DNA from: Mesostigma viride
Taxonomy: Eukaryota; Streptophyta; Mesostigmatophyceae; Mesostigmatales; Mesostigmataceae
DNA: 64,000 nt
Assembly: GCA_009746045.1 (NCBI GenBank)
Contig: RPFO01000595.1
Location: forward strand, 551,501 to 615,500
Direction of reading: 5' to 3'
Shown here one piece after another: positions 1 through 10,576 of the stretch; within the stretch, counting starts at the first letter, position 1, and each line of letters starts with the position of its first letter. The position numbers and the translations under genes are program-made. The notes beneath the pieces are model-generated. The model made no database searches. It worked only from the letters and a program-made list of their open reading frames with translations, and was not told the DNA's origin.

Positions 1-165
1 CGGAGCAAGAATGCGATGACCTGGATGGCGCTTTGGCACTGTCCATAGTCCGGTCCCTGTCTCCATTGGCAGCGTGTGCGTTTGGCGAGTTCAACTGGGA
101 CAACCAGCTGTGCCCGGTGGCCGACTGCAAGCGGGGCATCAACAACTGCAGGAACCCCTGCCCAT
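1..165 (+). CDS. Gene A exon (partial, module N-half)
   Basis: The reading frame starts with GAG at position 3 and gives EQECDDLDGAL through GINNCRNPCPC. The donor is CCAT|GTGAGT at 165/166, which leaves one base of a Cys codon. The FGEFNWDNQLCPVADCKRG stretch is closest to gene B exon 6 (23166-23609). The upstream part of the exon lies outside the window. Confidence 0.8.
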
Positions 166-3100
166 GTGAGTTTAAGTTTTATCTGGTTAAGGAAGAGTTT
201 CTTGTTGAAAAAGTGTCTGCTATGCATGTAATTTTGTTGCAAAGATTTTGAAAGTGTCTCGTTATTGTCTGTATTTACTTCGGGAAAATGAGGCTTGCGC
301 GATTTCAAGGAGACGGATAGCTGACCACTTGGATATGTTTATTAGCTTTGGTCTTTGTCAATGAAAGAGCAGCCTCAACAACAGGATGCATTGCCGTGAA
401 CTCACAAAGTGATAAAACAAAGTCATACTCTGTTTACTCTTTTTTGTTGATGTATGTTTGATATGGCCTTTTTTTTTGGCCTGGCCCTGTCCTTTTCTGG
501 GCCGTGCCCTCCCCCAGGCCTACGCGAGCAGGTCAACGTTGTCTCTGGCAACGTCACCCAGCTCAGGCAGCTATTCGCCTGCGGACGCAACACCATCGCA
601 GGCTGCCCCATCGCCAACATCGTTGACTATGCCGCGCAGTGTAACTTCACGACCCAGATCAACAACTTGTTTGCTGCCGTGGGCGTGCCGCTGCCGCCTC
701 CCCAATCCGCTGCCAGGCCGCCACCGCCACCAAGCCCGCCATCTCCGCCACCAATGGGGGGCATGTCGGAGCAGCAGTGCGATGACCTGGACGATGCCCT
801 GACGCTGAGCCTGGCTCGCGCGCTCTCCCCTCTGCCCATCTGCCAGTTTGGCCAGTTTGAGTGGGACGATCGGCTGTGCCCGGTGGCGGACTGCAAACAA
901 AGCATCAACAACTGCAGGAACCCCTGCCCATGTGAGTGACTAGTTGCATTTTTCTGTGTAGTAGTATTTTCTGCTTCCAAATTTGAGTAGCAAGCTCATG
1001 AGACCTGTGATTTGCTTTCGCCACTGTTCTCGTGACAAGCATTGAGGAGCAAGTGACCCGTACAGTGATCCTTTCTTGTTTTGTGTATGTGAAAGTTCTT
1101 TATGCCAGGCCTCAAGGAGCAAGTGCGCCTGGCTGTGCCCTGATGAACATATTGCTGTTGTTGCCTATGTGCTTGCCCTTACTCTCTATTCTGGCAGGCA
1201 TCGAGGAGCAAGTGCGACAAGCTTCCTTCAACGTGAGCGCACTTCGCCAGCTATTCGCCTGCGGGCGCAACACCATTGGGAGCTGCCCGGTTGCCAGCGT
1301 TGTGGAATACGCCGCGCAGTGCAACTTCACGACAAGGGTGAACAACCTGTTTGCTGCCGTTGGGGTGCCCCTGCCACCCCCTCAGGCAGCCACCCTACCG
1401 CCTCCTACAACCGTGTCGCCGCCACCACCATCACCTACACCTTCACCGCCACCATCGTCTTCACCACCGCCACCATCATCCTCACCTCCGCCACGATCGC
1501 CGCCACCTTCACCACCACCACCCGTCCAAAACTCGCCACCTCCCTCGCCATCACCACCACCACCCGCAAGATCCCCTCCACCATCCCCTCGACCCCCTCC
1601 ATCCTCACCACCCCCAGCAGCATCTGGAGGTACCGGCGACCCCCCGGTCGATCCGAAGTCGCCCCCACCCCAGCCAGCATCACCGCCACCCCCACCCCTG
1701 ACGGAGCAACAATGTGAGGACCTCGATGACGCTCTTGTAGTCTCCCTCGTGCGAGCGCTGTCCCCACTCCCAATCTGCATCTATGGCGAGTTTGACTGGG
1801 ACAGTCGACTCTGCCCCGTGGCGGACTGCAAGCAAGGCATCAACAACTGCAGGAACCCCTGCCCATGTGAGTGATTAGTTGCAATAAGCAAGCCGCGTTG
1901 GGAATGATGTCATTGGCAATTCAGGATAGCAGTTTCACGTGGGTCATGCAGCTGCAGGAAACCAGGCTCATGTGAGTGAACAGAACTATGAGTACTAGTG
2001 CTAAGTAATAAGCAGTCGTGGGTCATGCAGCTGCAGGCACCCCCTGCCCATGTTAGTATTGACATTCTGGAAACAAAGGTTCGGGTAGAGTAGTTTGTTG
2101 TGATTATTACTCGCTGTGGGTACTAGTCACTTTGACCCCCAATTCTCCCCAGGTACTAGTCACGTTGACCCCCAACTCTCCCACACCGTGTTTTGGGCTA
2201 AGAGCATCGTCCCATAGATGTGCGGCCAATGTAGGCGAGCATTAACATTTGCTATTTGGTGGTTTTCTTGTTGCCGATTGTTCTGGTCATGACACGTACA
2301 CGTGAAAGAGGAGACTGTGTGGCCCCTTTACACATCCACATTATATTACTGATTGTGCACTAACAATAACTGTCTAATGGCAGGCATTGAGAAGCAATTG
2401 CATAATGAACTCAACTGTTTTCGCGAAGTCAGTGGCAGACCCTAGTGAAGTGACTTCGCTGTTCGTTGGGATCTCCTGTATGTTCTCATCCCAGTGCTGA
2501 CGAGCAAACATTGCTGGCTGCACTCTAATCACCCCTATTCTTGTCATGATGTTGTCAATATGAAGTTTTTCTTTAAAAACTTGTAACAGGCATGGAGGAG
2601 CAGGTCCCCTCGACCGCGTGCTAATTGACCCGCTTCCTTCTTGCCTATGCAATCGTCCGTGTTCGTGCTATTCTGGCAGGCATCGAGGAGCAGGTCCGGC
2701 TGGCATCCCTCAACGTTCCAACGCTCCGCCAGCTGGCGCAATGTGGCCGCGACACCATTGGCGGCTGCCCGGTCTCTGTCATCGTGGACTATGGCGAGCA
2801 GTGCAACTTCACCGCGCGCGTGAACGACCTTCTCACGACCGTAGGGGTGCCGCTCCCACCGCCCAAGTCCCCATCCCCTCCGCCCCCACGACCCCCCCAC
2901 CGCGCCCCCCCCCCCCTCCCAGCCCGCCCCCGAGCTCCACCCCACTCCCGTCACCCCCGCCGGTCGCGAAATCTCCCCCGCCATCGCCGCCACCGCCGCC
3001 CAGGGGCCCCCTCTCGGAGCAGGAATGCGAGGACTTGGACGACGCGTTGGCGATTAACATCGTGCGGGCGCTTACCCCGCTCCCCATCTGCATCTTTGGC

Positions 3101-5105
3101 CGCTTCGATTGGGATGACCAGCTGTGTCCTACGGCCGACTGCAAGCAGCGCATCAACGACTGCACCGACCCCTGCCCATGTGAGTGATTATCACTTTTAG
3201 CCAGGTATAGTCCCTATGCTGGTCGGCAGGTGCACGAATCCCTGCACATGTGAGGGAAGGCAAATTCAATATTTACTGTACTGCAGCACGAGTCAGTACT
3301 CTACAGCAGTGCTTGTTTATCTTCTAAATCCATTAGGAATCCTCTTTACAGTAGTCCTTGTTTATCCTCTAAATCCATTAGGAATCCTAGATACTCAGGG
3401 TGTAACTTGTAATGGCTGCGTTGGACCTTCACATGCGTGTGTGTGTGTGTCTGTGTCAATCACCATTGGCGGCCTTTTCTGGACCCGAAGCAACTTTCCC
3501 TTTATCTATAGAGCTACCTTCAGTTGGTGGGCCAGTAATGGTATCTAAGCAATGACTAGCTACTACGGGCACTCTGTTGTTGCTAAAGTTGCCCATAACC
3601 AGCTGGGTTTGCTCGCAATGACTTTTGCCGTGGGCACTGGCAGAGTGGCAGTTGCGTAAAGCCTTTAGCCCTGGCAGTTGCCTATAGCCCAGCTGGCAGC
3701 TGCCTCTAGCCCAGCTGGCAGTTGCCTAGAGCCCAGCTGGCAGTTGCGTAAAGGCTGCCCTGGCAGGTGCCTACGTTTGCGTCAATGGTACCTGAGTTGC
3801 CATACCCTTGCCTTGAAAATCAAATAGATGCTAGGTAGTGATAGTATATTTTTTTAGGTACTGATATAAAATAAGAGAATATGAAAGCCCCTGAGTTGCC
3901 CTGTGTATGTCAAGTTCAGGATACGTGTGCAATGTTTCCTGTTTGTGTGTGGCTTGAAGAAGCTTTGCCGCACATTGGCACATGACTTGCGCAGTTGTGC
4001 TCTTCTCAGATCCTAGCCACGTTGCGGGCATGCTGAATGGGGCCTCTTTGATGTCTTTGCAAGCAGTTCGTTTATGACGGGTGAGCATTCAACGGAGCAA
4101 CTGTAATGAAGACCCGTGTGTCTCATTGCTTATGTGGCATCATTTTTTGTTGGCAGGCATAAAAAAGATCCGCCTGGCTGCGCTCTAATCGACCCATTAT
4201 TTGTACCATTTATTATTATTATTATCATGCTTCTGCCATTGTAATATTCGACATAGTATTATTGTCATGCTTCTGTTCTTTTTCTGGCAGGCGGGCTGCG
4301 CTCTAATCGACCGGCTTGCTTGCTTGCTTGCTTGCTTACGTGGTTGTAACTTCCTATTCTTGTGATGACAGGCATCGAGGAGCAAGTCCGGGTGGTATCT
4401 CTCAATGTCACCACGCTTCGGCAGCTCTGGCTGTGCGGGCGCAGCACCATCGCGGGATGCCCAATATCCAATATCGTGGAATACGCGGAGCAGTGCAACT
4501 TTGAGACCAGGGTGAACGACCTCTTTAGGGCGGTGGGCGTGCCGCTGCCGCCGCCCCGGTCGCCCTCCCCCCCACCCCCCCGCCCACCCCCACCGACCCG
4601 AAGCCCACCCCCTAGGCCCCCACCCCCGCCCTCCCCGAGGCCCCCACCCCCACCGTCCACATGCGCGGCGGTGGATTCCCAGCTGCGGGCCATTCTGGAG
4701 ACCGCGTCGACCGCGACGGAATGCGCCTCACCAAACTTCTCCTACGATCCTGCGACCGCGTGCCCCGCCTCATCATGTACTACCAACGGGCCAGGGTGCC
4801 AGGCACCATGCGTCTGCCTGGCAAGCCAGCTGCAGCGGCTTGAGAGCTCGGATGCCAATCTTCGACTGCTGGCGTCCGCGATCTCATGTGGGCTTGACTC
4901 TCTTGGAGACTGCCCCATCCAAACCTACAACAACTTCCTCGCGACTTGCGAACTTCAAGGCCGGTTCGGCGCAGTGGTGGACCGTGCAGGCGCATTGCTT
5001 GCAGCGCCGCCACCGGTGGACAACAGTGCACCAGCCTCAGCCATCTCTGGCGTTTTCACCCTCTATTTGGCCTTGATGGGTGCGGCCTTGGCGTTTTTGT
5101 TGTAA
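1..5105 (+). CDS. Gene A: secreted modular Cys-rich / proline-rich wall-type protein, 5' end outside window
   Basis: Spliced gene seen as five exons: <1-165, 518-931, 1198-1866, 2680-3179 and 4372-5105. All introns are GT-AG. Each splits a TGC/TGT Cys codon after its first base (phase 1), at the end of a conserved CPC motif. The protein alternates a Cys-rich module (QEC.DLDDAL, FGEF.WD, LCP.ADCK, NPCPC, then EEQV, NVT, CGR.TI.GCP, QCNFT, AVGVPLPPP) with Pro/Ser linkers. Two N-glycosylation sequons (NVT, NFT) recur in most modules. The C-terminus is a hydrophobic segment ending ALAFLL, as in a GPI-anchor signal. I infer an extracellular, probably cell-wall or surface, glycoprotein. The family is not recognised and it lacks the pherophorin pattern I know. 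Exon 4 is one base short of a multiple of three. The exons match gene B exons 6-10 in order. Confidence 0.82.
518..931 (+). CDS. Gene A exon, LREQV class
   Basis: 414 nt, exactly 138 codons in phase 1-1. The acceptor CCCCCAG|GC is followed by LREQVNVVSGNVTQL, CGRNTIAGCP and QCNFTT. A short linker of Pro with few Ser comes next, then EQQCDDLDDAL through NNCRNPCPC. Retention of the next intron would stop translation one residue later (TGT GAG TGA). It is the counterpart of gene B exon 7. Confidence 0.88.
1109..1143 (+). other. Decoy exon start upstream of gene A exon 1198
   Basis: Copy of an exon beginning: CCAG|GC then LKEQVRLAVP and in-frame TGA at 1141-1143. It lies 89 nt upstream of the true exon start and diverges from real exons after about 25 nt. 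Confidence 0.7.
1198..1866 (+). CDS. Gene A exon, IEEQV class with long Pro linker
   Basis: 669 nt (223 codons, phase 1-1). It starts at TCTGGCAG|GC and reads IEEQVRQASFNVSALRQL. A Ser-Pro-rich linker of roughly 95 residues sits between PLPPP and EQQCEDLDDAL, made of SPPPP and PSP runs of the kind that are hydroxylated and glycosylated in algal walls. It ends INNCRNPCPC at CCAT|GTGAGTGA. It is the counterpart of gene B exon 8, which has a much longer linker. Confidence 0.88.
1935..2060 (+). repeat. Decoy donor copies after gene A exon 1198-1866
   Basis: Two exon-end copies: GTCATGCAGCTGCAGGAAAC up to CATGTGAGTGAACAG near 1973, and GTCATGCAGCTGCAGGCACC up to CCCATGTTAGTA near 2053. They mimic the last 25 nt of the exon and its donor. 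Two copies of a GGTACTAGTCAC unit follow at 2128-2185. Confidence 0.6.
2590..2624 (+). other. Decoy exon start upstream of gene A exon 2680
   Basis: AACAG|GC then MEEQVPSTAC and in-frame TAA at 2622-2624, 90 nt before the true acceptor. A further, weaker copy (ACTGTCTAATGGCAG|GC, IEKQL) starts at 2384. Confidence 0.7.
2680..3179 (+). CDS. Gene A exon, IEEQV class, one base short
   Basis: The start (IEEQVRLASLNVPTL) reads in one frame and the end (SEQECEDLDDAL through NDCTDPCPC) in another. The exon is 500 nt, while every intact internal exon in the two genes is a multiple of three. The switch lies in the linker near a run of 12 C at about 2905-2916, and one extra C would restore the frame. 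It is either an assembly error in a homopolymer or a real frameshift. Its counterpart, gene B exon 9, is intact at 492 nt. Confidence 0.8.
3640..3770 (+). repeat. Minisatellite in gene A last intron
   Basis: About five imperfect copies of a 22-26 nt unit, GCCCAGCTGGCAGTTGCCTA. It lies in the 1.2 kb intron 3180-4371, which also holds a two-copy 40-nt repeat at 3295-3390. Confidence 0.7.
4157..4188 (+). other. Decoy exon start upstream of gene A exon 4372
   Basis: TTGGCAG|GC then IKKIRLAAL and in-frame TAA at 4186-4188. A second, internally deleted copy (CTGGCAG|GC followed by GGGCTGCGCTCTAATCGACC) starts at 4291, 81 nt before the true exon. Confidence 0.7.
4372..5105 (+). CDS. Gene A last exon with intronless terminal module and hydrophobic tail
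   Basis: The acceptor is GATGACAG|GC. The exon gives the C-half of a normal module (IEEQVRVVSLNVTTL, CGRSTIAGCP), a Pro linker, then a diverged complete module with no intron. In that module C.A.DSQLRAI, CPASSC, CQAPCVC, SQLQRL and CGLDSLGDCPI align with the usual positions. The final 20 or so residues are hydrophobic with no charged residue after them, consistent with a GPI-anchor signal. Stop TAA is at 5103-5105. Confidence 0.87.
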
Positions 5106-5690
5106 ATGTTACATAGCTGTGATAATGTACATACATTTTTTTTGGGAGACGTGTATAAAGGGGGTGCAGATGTAGCTTCTATAGCCTTAGTACGGAAACA
5201 CGCAAGTGCTTGTATGTGGTAACTATTGTACTACTGATAACGGCATAGCTGACCTGCATGTTGGTTGGATTGTGTTGGAACTTGGTTGTTGTCGATTTGG
5301 TTGTAGTGGTTGGGTGGCAACGAATGTTCTTCCGATCGAAATGTTCTTGTGTTAAGTTAATTTATTAACAGATCATGATGGTACTTGGGCTGCATATGAT
5401 TATGATGTCTTTTCTTCGCTTAACGACCAACTTGAACGACCATGTAATGCCCGAGTATGGATGAGTCAGCGTTACAGAAATGTCCGGGGCGGTGGGGCGC
5501 GGCTAAGACTGAGCAAAATTACGTCGTTGTTGCATGGGGTTGCTGTGAAGACGCAACTAATCATCCCCCCATGGTAGTGTGAAAGATATCGAGGGGGGCA
5601 GCTATAGGAGGGCTGATATCTTAGCAAGAATCCCAGGCTCGGACTAGTGCTGCAAGCGCGCTGGCGACAAGCCAATGCCTTCGCATTATA
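5106..5690. other. 3' flank of gene A
   Basis: Non-coding. Likely 3' UTR then spacer. A TGTAA motif, the usual green-algal poly(A) signal, occurs at about 5442, some 335 nt after the stop. The TGTAA that overlaps the stop codon cannot serve as that signal. Confidence 0.35.
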
Positions 5691-5696
5691 AAGTAA

Positions 5697-5990
5697 GAAA
5701 TTTATTAATTTACATGTACACTGCGTCACGTGAGCGCAAGTCCTCAGTGGGTTGGAAATGGGATGGAGAGGATGGATGTAGCTATCTAGCTTCTAGTTAC
5801 AGGGTTGCGGGCACCACAGCCCGAATAACTAACTTGGTCACACCGCGCAGTCGCGGTTCCCCCAGCAACTTGGGGACGGTACTGTATCCTTGATAACTGC
5901 CTGACACCTATCTTTACAAGTCAGCTGCCTCCATTTTTAATTTAATTGACAAGTAGTAACTGCATCACGTGAGCATAAATCCTCAGGGAA
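5697..5990 (-). mobile_element. LINE 3'-end fragments
   Basis: Reverse-complement copy of the 3' end of the reverse-transcriptase element at 41540-41760: CTTGGTCACACC, the CCTGTAACTAG segment, CACTGAGGACTT and the CACGTGACGCAGT half of the terminal hairpin, then an AT tail near 5700. A second partial copy occupies about 5935-5990. Confidence 0.65.
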
Positions 5991-6099
5991 ATGAATATTA
6001 ATTCATGAGTGTGCACATTTAGAGTGTGCATCCGATGAGTCTTTTCAATTAGACGCATCCGCCAGTGTAATCAGCTATAAGGCAAATACAAAATATATT

Positions 6100-7520
6100 G
6101 TGACGATGCCACCATGCACCCGGGCACCGGCCTGCAAAACGCAGCCTCGACAAACAAATCGACCGAGTTCCACTACACGACGTGTCATGCAACCGCAACT
6201 CCTGCACACTCTCTCGCGCTGATCCCTGGCAGCTATCCCACCTGGTTTACCTCACAACTCGACGCAATTAATGCTCCACACCAAGCTCGTCGCCAGCGCC
6301 AAAGAAAACTCCCACTGCCCATACCCAACGGGGCGTCCGCCGATTCGGCGCTGGCAAGTTACCACTGAGGGGGGTTGCATCCTGCAATGCTCTACACCAA
6401 ATAACAATGTATGCTCACCAAAGAACTGTCAATGTGACGAGGTTCTCAGGCATTTAGCATGCTCCGCTCACGACATTCATCTGCCAATGCACGGCGGCAA
6501 GATCGACTGGCCCAACTGCCAGGGATCGAACCACTGCTTCAACAACCGGTAGAGTATTGGCGGGCTACCATCCAATGCAGCACATGCACTGGGACGACCA
6601 GGACATCCGTGAGGCGAGTCTCAGAGGCGGCCTCGATCAAGACTTACGTGCACGCCAGCCGGCGGCCAGCCCCGTCGAATTCTTGTTTGGCATTCTCCAA
6701 GAGCCCTCCGCAAGCCCGGACACCATGTCCGAGCTGCATTGTAGTGAATTAAATGGAGCAGCAGTGCACGGCGCCGATTGCTGGGCAGCTTGCAGCCTTG
6801 ACCGCGCCTCAACGGCCCGCTCAATACCATCACCACCATGCAAGGTCAACAACATTGATGCCAAAGTCGCACACCCAGCTCCAGCCCCACTTTACCGCCA
6901 CACAAGAGCACATTGCCAACCGGTTTTCCGAGGCCACTGCCTGCCCACTGTGACCGGCGCCCGCCTTAACCAGGTGGAAGGCAATTAAGTTGGCCATGCA
7001 GGGCATCGTGAAAGCTGGAGGCAGTTGCTAGCTACCAAGGTAGACACCCTGGCCACACAGGTCCCCGAGATCGCCGAGCGAACGGCCACCAGGCCGCCCA
7101 CCATGCCCGCCGGACCGTCAGGCCAGCGATGCCCCCCTCGACTCATCGCGCATCCTGGGCGGACCTGCATGCTCAAGAGTCCAGCTGAGGCAACCTCTAC
7201 CACCACCGCCATTACCACCAAGCTACGGTACAACAGGAGCTGGAAGACATGCGCCGCGAGGTCGCTGATCGCGACCGCCGCCGCTCAGTGCCGGGTCATC
7301 CTCAGGTGCCTCGACAAGGAGCTGCCGGGGGAATTAAGCCCCAGACTCTTTTCCGTCGACGAGCTCAAGAACAAGCCGAGAGCCTCTTGGCGCGCATTTT
7401 AATAGCTGCACTGCAAGAAGGTACGACACTCGGCAGGGCGCATCACATACCGCCTGCCCCAATGATCCACGGGATAAGGCTGGTTTCCACCACTGTGGTC
7501 TTCACCTTTAGCGCCATCGC
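6100..7520 (+). mobile_element. LINE ORF1 remnant
   Basis: Frame-broken ORF1. The segment ARLNQVEGN near 6960 is followed by LATKVDTLATQVPEIAERTAT (7025 on), TTAITTKL and CRVILRCLDKELP (7285 on). These match the minus-strand ORF1 at 10972-11685 (ALATQVPEIAERTATIASQ, CRVILRRFDMLPEE). Coiled-coil then RRM-like order, as in L1-type ORF1 proteins. Several frameshifts; not functional. Confidence 0.6.
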
Positions 7521-7749
7521 ATATATATGCAGCCCGATGAGTTCGGTGTTACGAGTCGCACCAGCGACTCCGACGTACAGATCCTAGTCTTATAGTAGCG
7601 TGAGCTTTACGCCTGAGTGGACCCGGAATCTGCTATAGATCCGCAAGGACCATGGGAACTGTAGCCCCGAATCCTAGCTAGGTGAGCGGAAATAGTAGCT
7701 AAGCCCTGAATGCACAATTAGGTAAATTATGCAATAACATCAGTGGGGA

Positions 7750-8725
7750 GCAGGTGACCGTCCGTCGGTCGATGCCGGTGGCGATGGCGGGGGCCGAGCA
7801 GGGGGCTGCGGCACTGGCTGGCACGGCGGTATCCATGCATGGGGGTCGCCGTCAGTGGAGGAAGGTCCTGGCCGTTAATGCGGACGATGAATTAAAAACG
7901 CCATTAAAGAGGCGGGCGTAGATGCTGCACTGTTAATTGTTGCGGGCTGGCCTGCTTGACTGCCCGAGCCTGGTGGACCTCCGGCCGGTTCAGGGCGGCA
8001 GCCCAGGCCTCAAGCTGCTCCGCGGTATAGTAATCGTCCATGCTTGAGTTGGGTATCATGGAGGTTCCGGCGGGCCTTCTGCACCTGCAGTTTGTCCTCC
8101 TTGCGGTGGAATTCCACCAAGACGGGGCAGTGGGGCCGCGGAGCCGGCGTGCCGTTTTAATGACGACGCTTTTTGGGGCCACGCCCGGTACGTGCTTCCC
8201 CAGGAAGGGGTCGCCCCGGCGGTAGGTGCCCATGCGTGCATCGTTGACGTTCGAGGGGACGCGACGTACCACAATACTGCATGAGCAAATGGGTTCGTGC
8301 ATTGCATCCCGTGTGCTGGCCTTGACGGCTGTTTTGATTTCGTTGATGAGCTCCGTAGTAGGGTTCTGCATGAAGCGTGGCGGCATAGGTGGTCTTGGCA
8401 GGGGTTATGGAGGCGGCAAGACTGTTGTTGCTGGAGCTGCTGGAGGAGCTGCTGCTGCTGCTGCAGTCCTAGCTGCTGCAATGTGGGTGATGGCGGAGTG
8501 GATGGAGGTGTCGGCGTGTGTGGAATGGGCGTGGTGGGTGGCGCCGGAGGTGGACAGGTGGTCGTGGACAGGGTTGAGGGCAGCTCGTTGAGGAGGTCCG
8601 AGGGGAGGTGATCGAAGCAGGTATTGGCGACTTGCCTGGCGGTGATGTCGATGGCGGCAGCAACAGTGGGGTCGGCAACCAGGTCCGGAGAGGCCATGAC
8701 AGCTAGAGCGCTCAAGGGCGCTGTC
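7750..8725 (-). mobile_element. LINE ORF1-like remnant with Gln/Pro-rich N-terminus
   Basis: ATG at 8697 starts MASPDLVADPTVAAAID, then a Pro/Thr stretch and a poly-Gln stretch (QLGLQQQQQLLQQLQQQQS). A second frame (7904-8386) gives INEIKTAVKAS, SIVVRRVPSNVNDARMGTYR and SVVIKTARRLRG, which resembles an RRM-type nucleic-acid-binding domain. The two frames need a shift to join. Placement as LINE ORF1 is by similarity of layout and neighbours; it may be another gene fragment. Confidence 0.4.
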
Positions 8726-8726
8726 C

Positions 8727-10575
8727 GAATTAATTAATTAATTAATTAATTAAACACGTGCTCCCGTTGGGGAGTCACGGAGCACCGAAGTGCTTTTAAT
8801 CCCTGTGTGTGCACAACAGGAGAAAGGGCAGAGACCCCCATTCGATCTCCTTCATGGCAAAGGCAGCTGCACTCGGACACGCTAAACTGTGTGTAAACGA
8901 TCCAGCAATCTGTGGGTGCAATAAGACCCATGTGAGCATATGGCATAACAAGGAGCGTGGGCAAGTAATCTGATCGTGCAGCCAGGACGTAGCATGGCTG
9001 TACAAGGACTAAGCCGAGGCTATGGGCTGGTTGTGTACCGTGCGTTAATATAGCGGTGCACGTGACTAGGTATGTTGGCGCAGCTAGGCAAACATTCTAA
9101 GCATGGCTACCATAGCGGCAGTGACTACCAATGGATACAAGCTAGGGATATTATGCAAGCTATTCTAGCCGGGCGCTGGGGGCGTCTGGACACATCTTGT
9201 GGTTGATCCTCAGGTCCCCGCCCCTCCAGTACACCTTGGGCTTCTGGGGGTCCTGCTTGTGGCGGAGGTATTCCGGCCACAGGTCGCGTCGCTGCTGCTG
9301 CTGAGCGGGGGTCAGGTCGTCGTCCAGCGTCCAGGTGAGGTCGTGCAACCGTTTGCGACGAGAGAGGAACCGCTGCTTGTCCTCACGGGAGGGGAAGGTA
9401 AGCAGGACTGGTGGGGGAGCCGCCTTGTCCCGTGAGTGGGGAAGGCGGTGGCCCACGCAGTTCTACCTCACCTACCAGGCCCATGAGGGTAAGGAGCTGG
9501 TCCTTAAGCTCGTCGGCAAGGGAGGTTGACGTCTCACCTGGCTTCTTGGGGAAACGACGCAGCACCACCCGGCAGTCGCGGCGGGTGCGGTCGGTGGCCT
9601 CCCGTTGTTGTGCCTGGCGAAGGTCTTCAAGCTCCTGGAGTTTCGTAGCGATGGCGTCGGTGGTGGAGGCAGTCGCTGTCCGCGGTAGGTCCGCATAGGA
9701 GAGGGGCGCGGGAGGTCACCAGCATCCAGCCGGGGTGGCTGGGATGCGATGGTGGCCGTCTGCTCCGCTATCTTTGGGACCTGTGAGGCCAGGGCCTTGG
9801 TGTGGGCGGTGATGGCTTCAAGCTTCTTCATGAGCACGTCGCACTTACTTGCCCTCCACCTGGTTTAGGCGAGACGGACAAGTGCAGCGTGCGTCTCGGA
9901 TGCCTGCGCCGCGGTGTGCCGCGCCGTGAACTGAGGTTGGAGCTTGTGGACGACCTTGGTTTCCACATTGGAGACCCGGGCCTCCACCGTGTTGAGCGTC
10001 GTGTTCAGCGGGGTCAGCTTCTCGGCGCTGTTGGAAAGACGGGATCACGTCCACCAGACTGCGAGGCCGGAGGTCGGTGTCGTCGGGGTTGTCGACAGGT
10101 GGGTAACCTGTTGGTTGCAGTCCCGGATCTCGCACTTTTTCTCGGCAGCCAGTTGCAGGAGGGTGAGGGCGGCAGCTCGGGACAGGCGCATGATGGCGTT
10201 AAGGCCTGGCCATTTGCCAGGTAAAAAACTCGGCAGCTTCCTCGGCAGAAGAGGCCTCCTCGCGGGTATCCATGGCAGGGTCGCTGATCGGCGGAGCGGT
10301 GGAGTGGAGCGGCTGGATATGCTGACAGTGGCGTCCGGCATAGCGTGCAAGGGGGTTTCCAATGACGCCATGGCTTCATCAGCGAGTTGGTGCAGGGCCG
10401 CGGACGCTTGTGATTGTTGGGATGAGTCGTATTCCGCCATATCGAGCTGAGAAAGATCGATATTTGCTGCGCAGGGCGGTGCCGATATCTTCGGAAATAT
10501 TGAGCGATAGCTGCAGAAATTATATCAGTGTGTTCGTAGTCAAAAGACGAGGCTAATGCAACCAACCCAATGAAA
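8727..10575 (-). mobile_element. ORF1-only LINE-like element, hairpin-2 3' end
   Basis: Read on the minus strand: ORF1 N-terminus MAEYDSSQQSQAS at 10440, coiled-coil segments to about 9845, then QVPKIAEQTATIASQ (9780) and the C-terminal part with PPVLLTFPSREDKQRFLSRR, LTPAQQQQRRDLWPEYL and KPKVYWRGGDLRIN at about 9200-9400. This is the RRM plus C-terminal layout of L1-type ORF1. No reverse transcriptase follows: about 400 nt of 3' UTR lead to a hairpin (8758-8785) and a TTAA tail (8727-8754). Several frameshifts. Confidence 0.6.
8758..8785 (-). repeat. LINE 3' terminal hairpin, type 2
   Basis: Perfect 7-bp arms GTGCTCC / GGAGCAC around a 14-nt loop, followed on the minus strand by (TTAA)n. 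Related copies: 36445-36472, about 36728-36759, about 37643-37680 (+) and 53783-53810 (-). Confidence 0.75.
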
Positions 10576-10576
10576 T

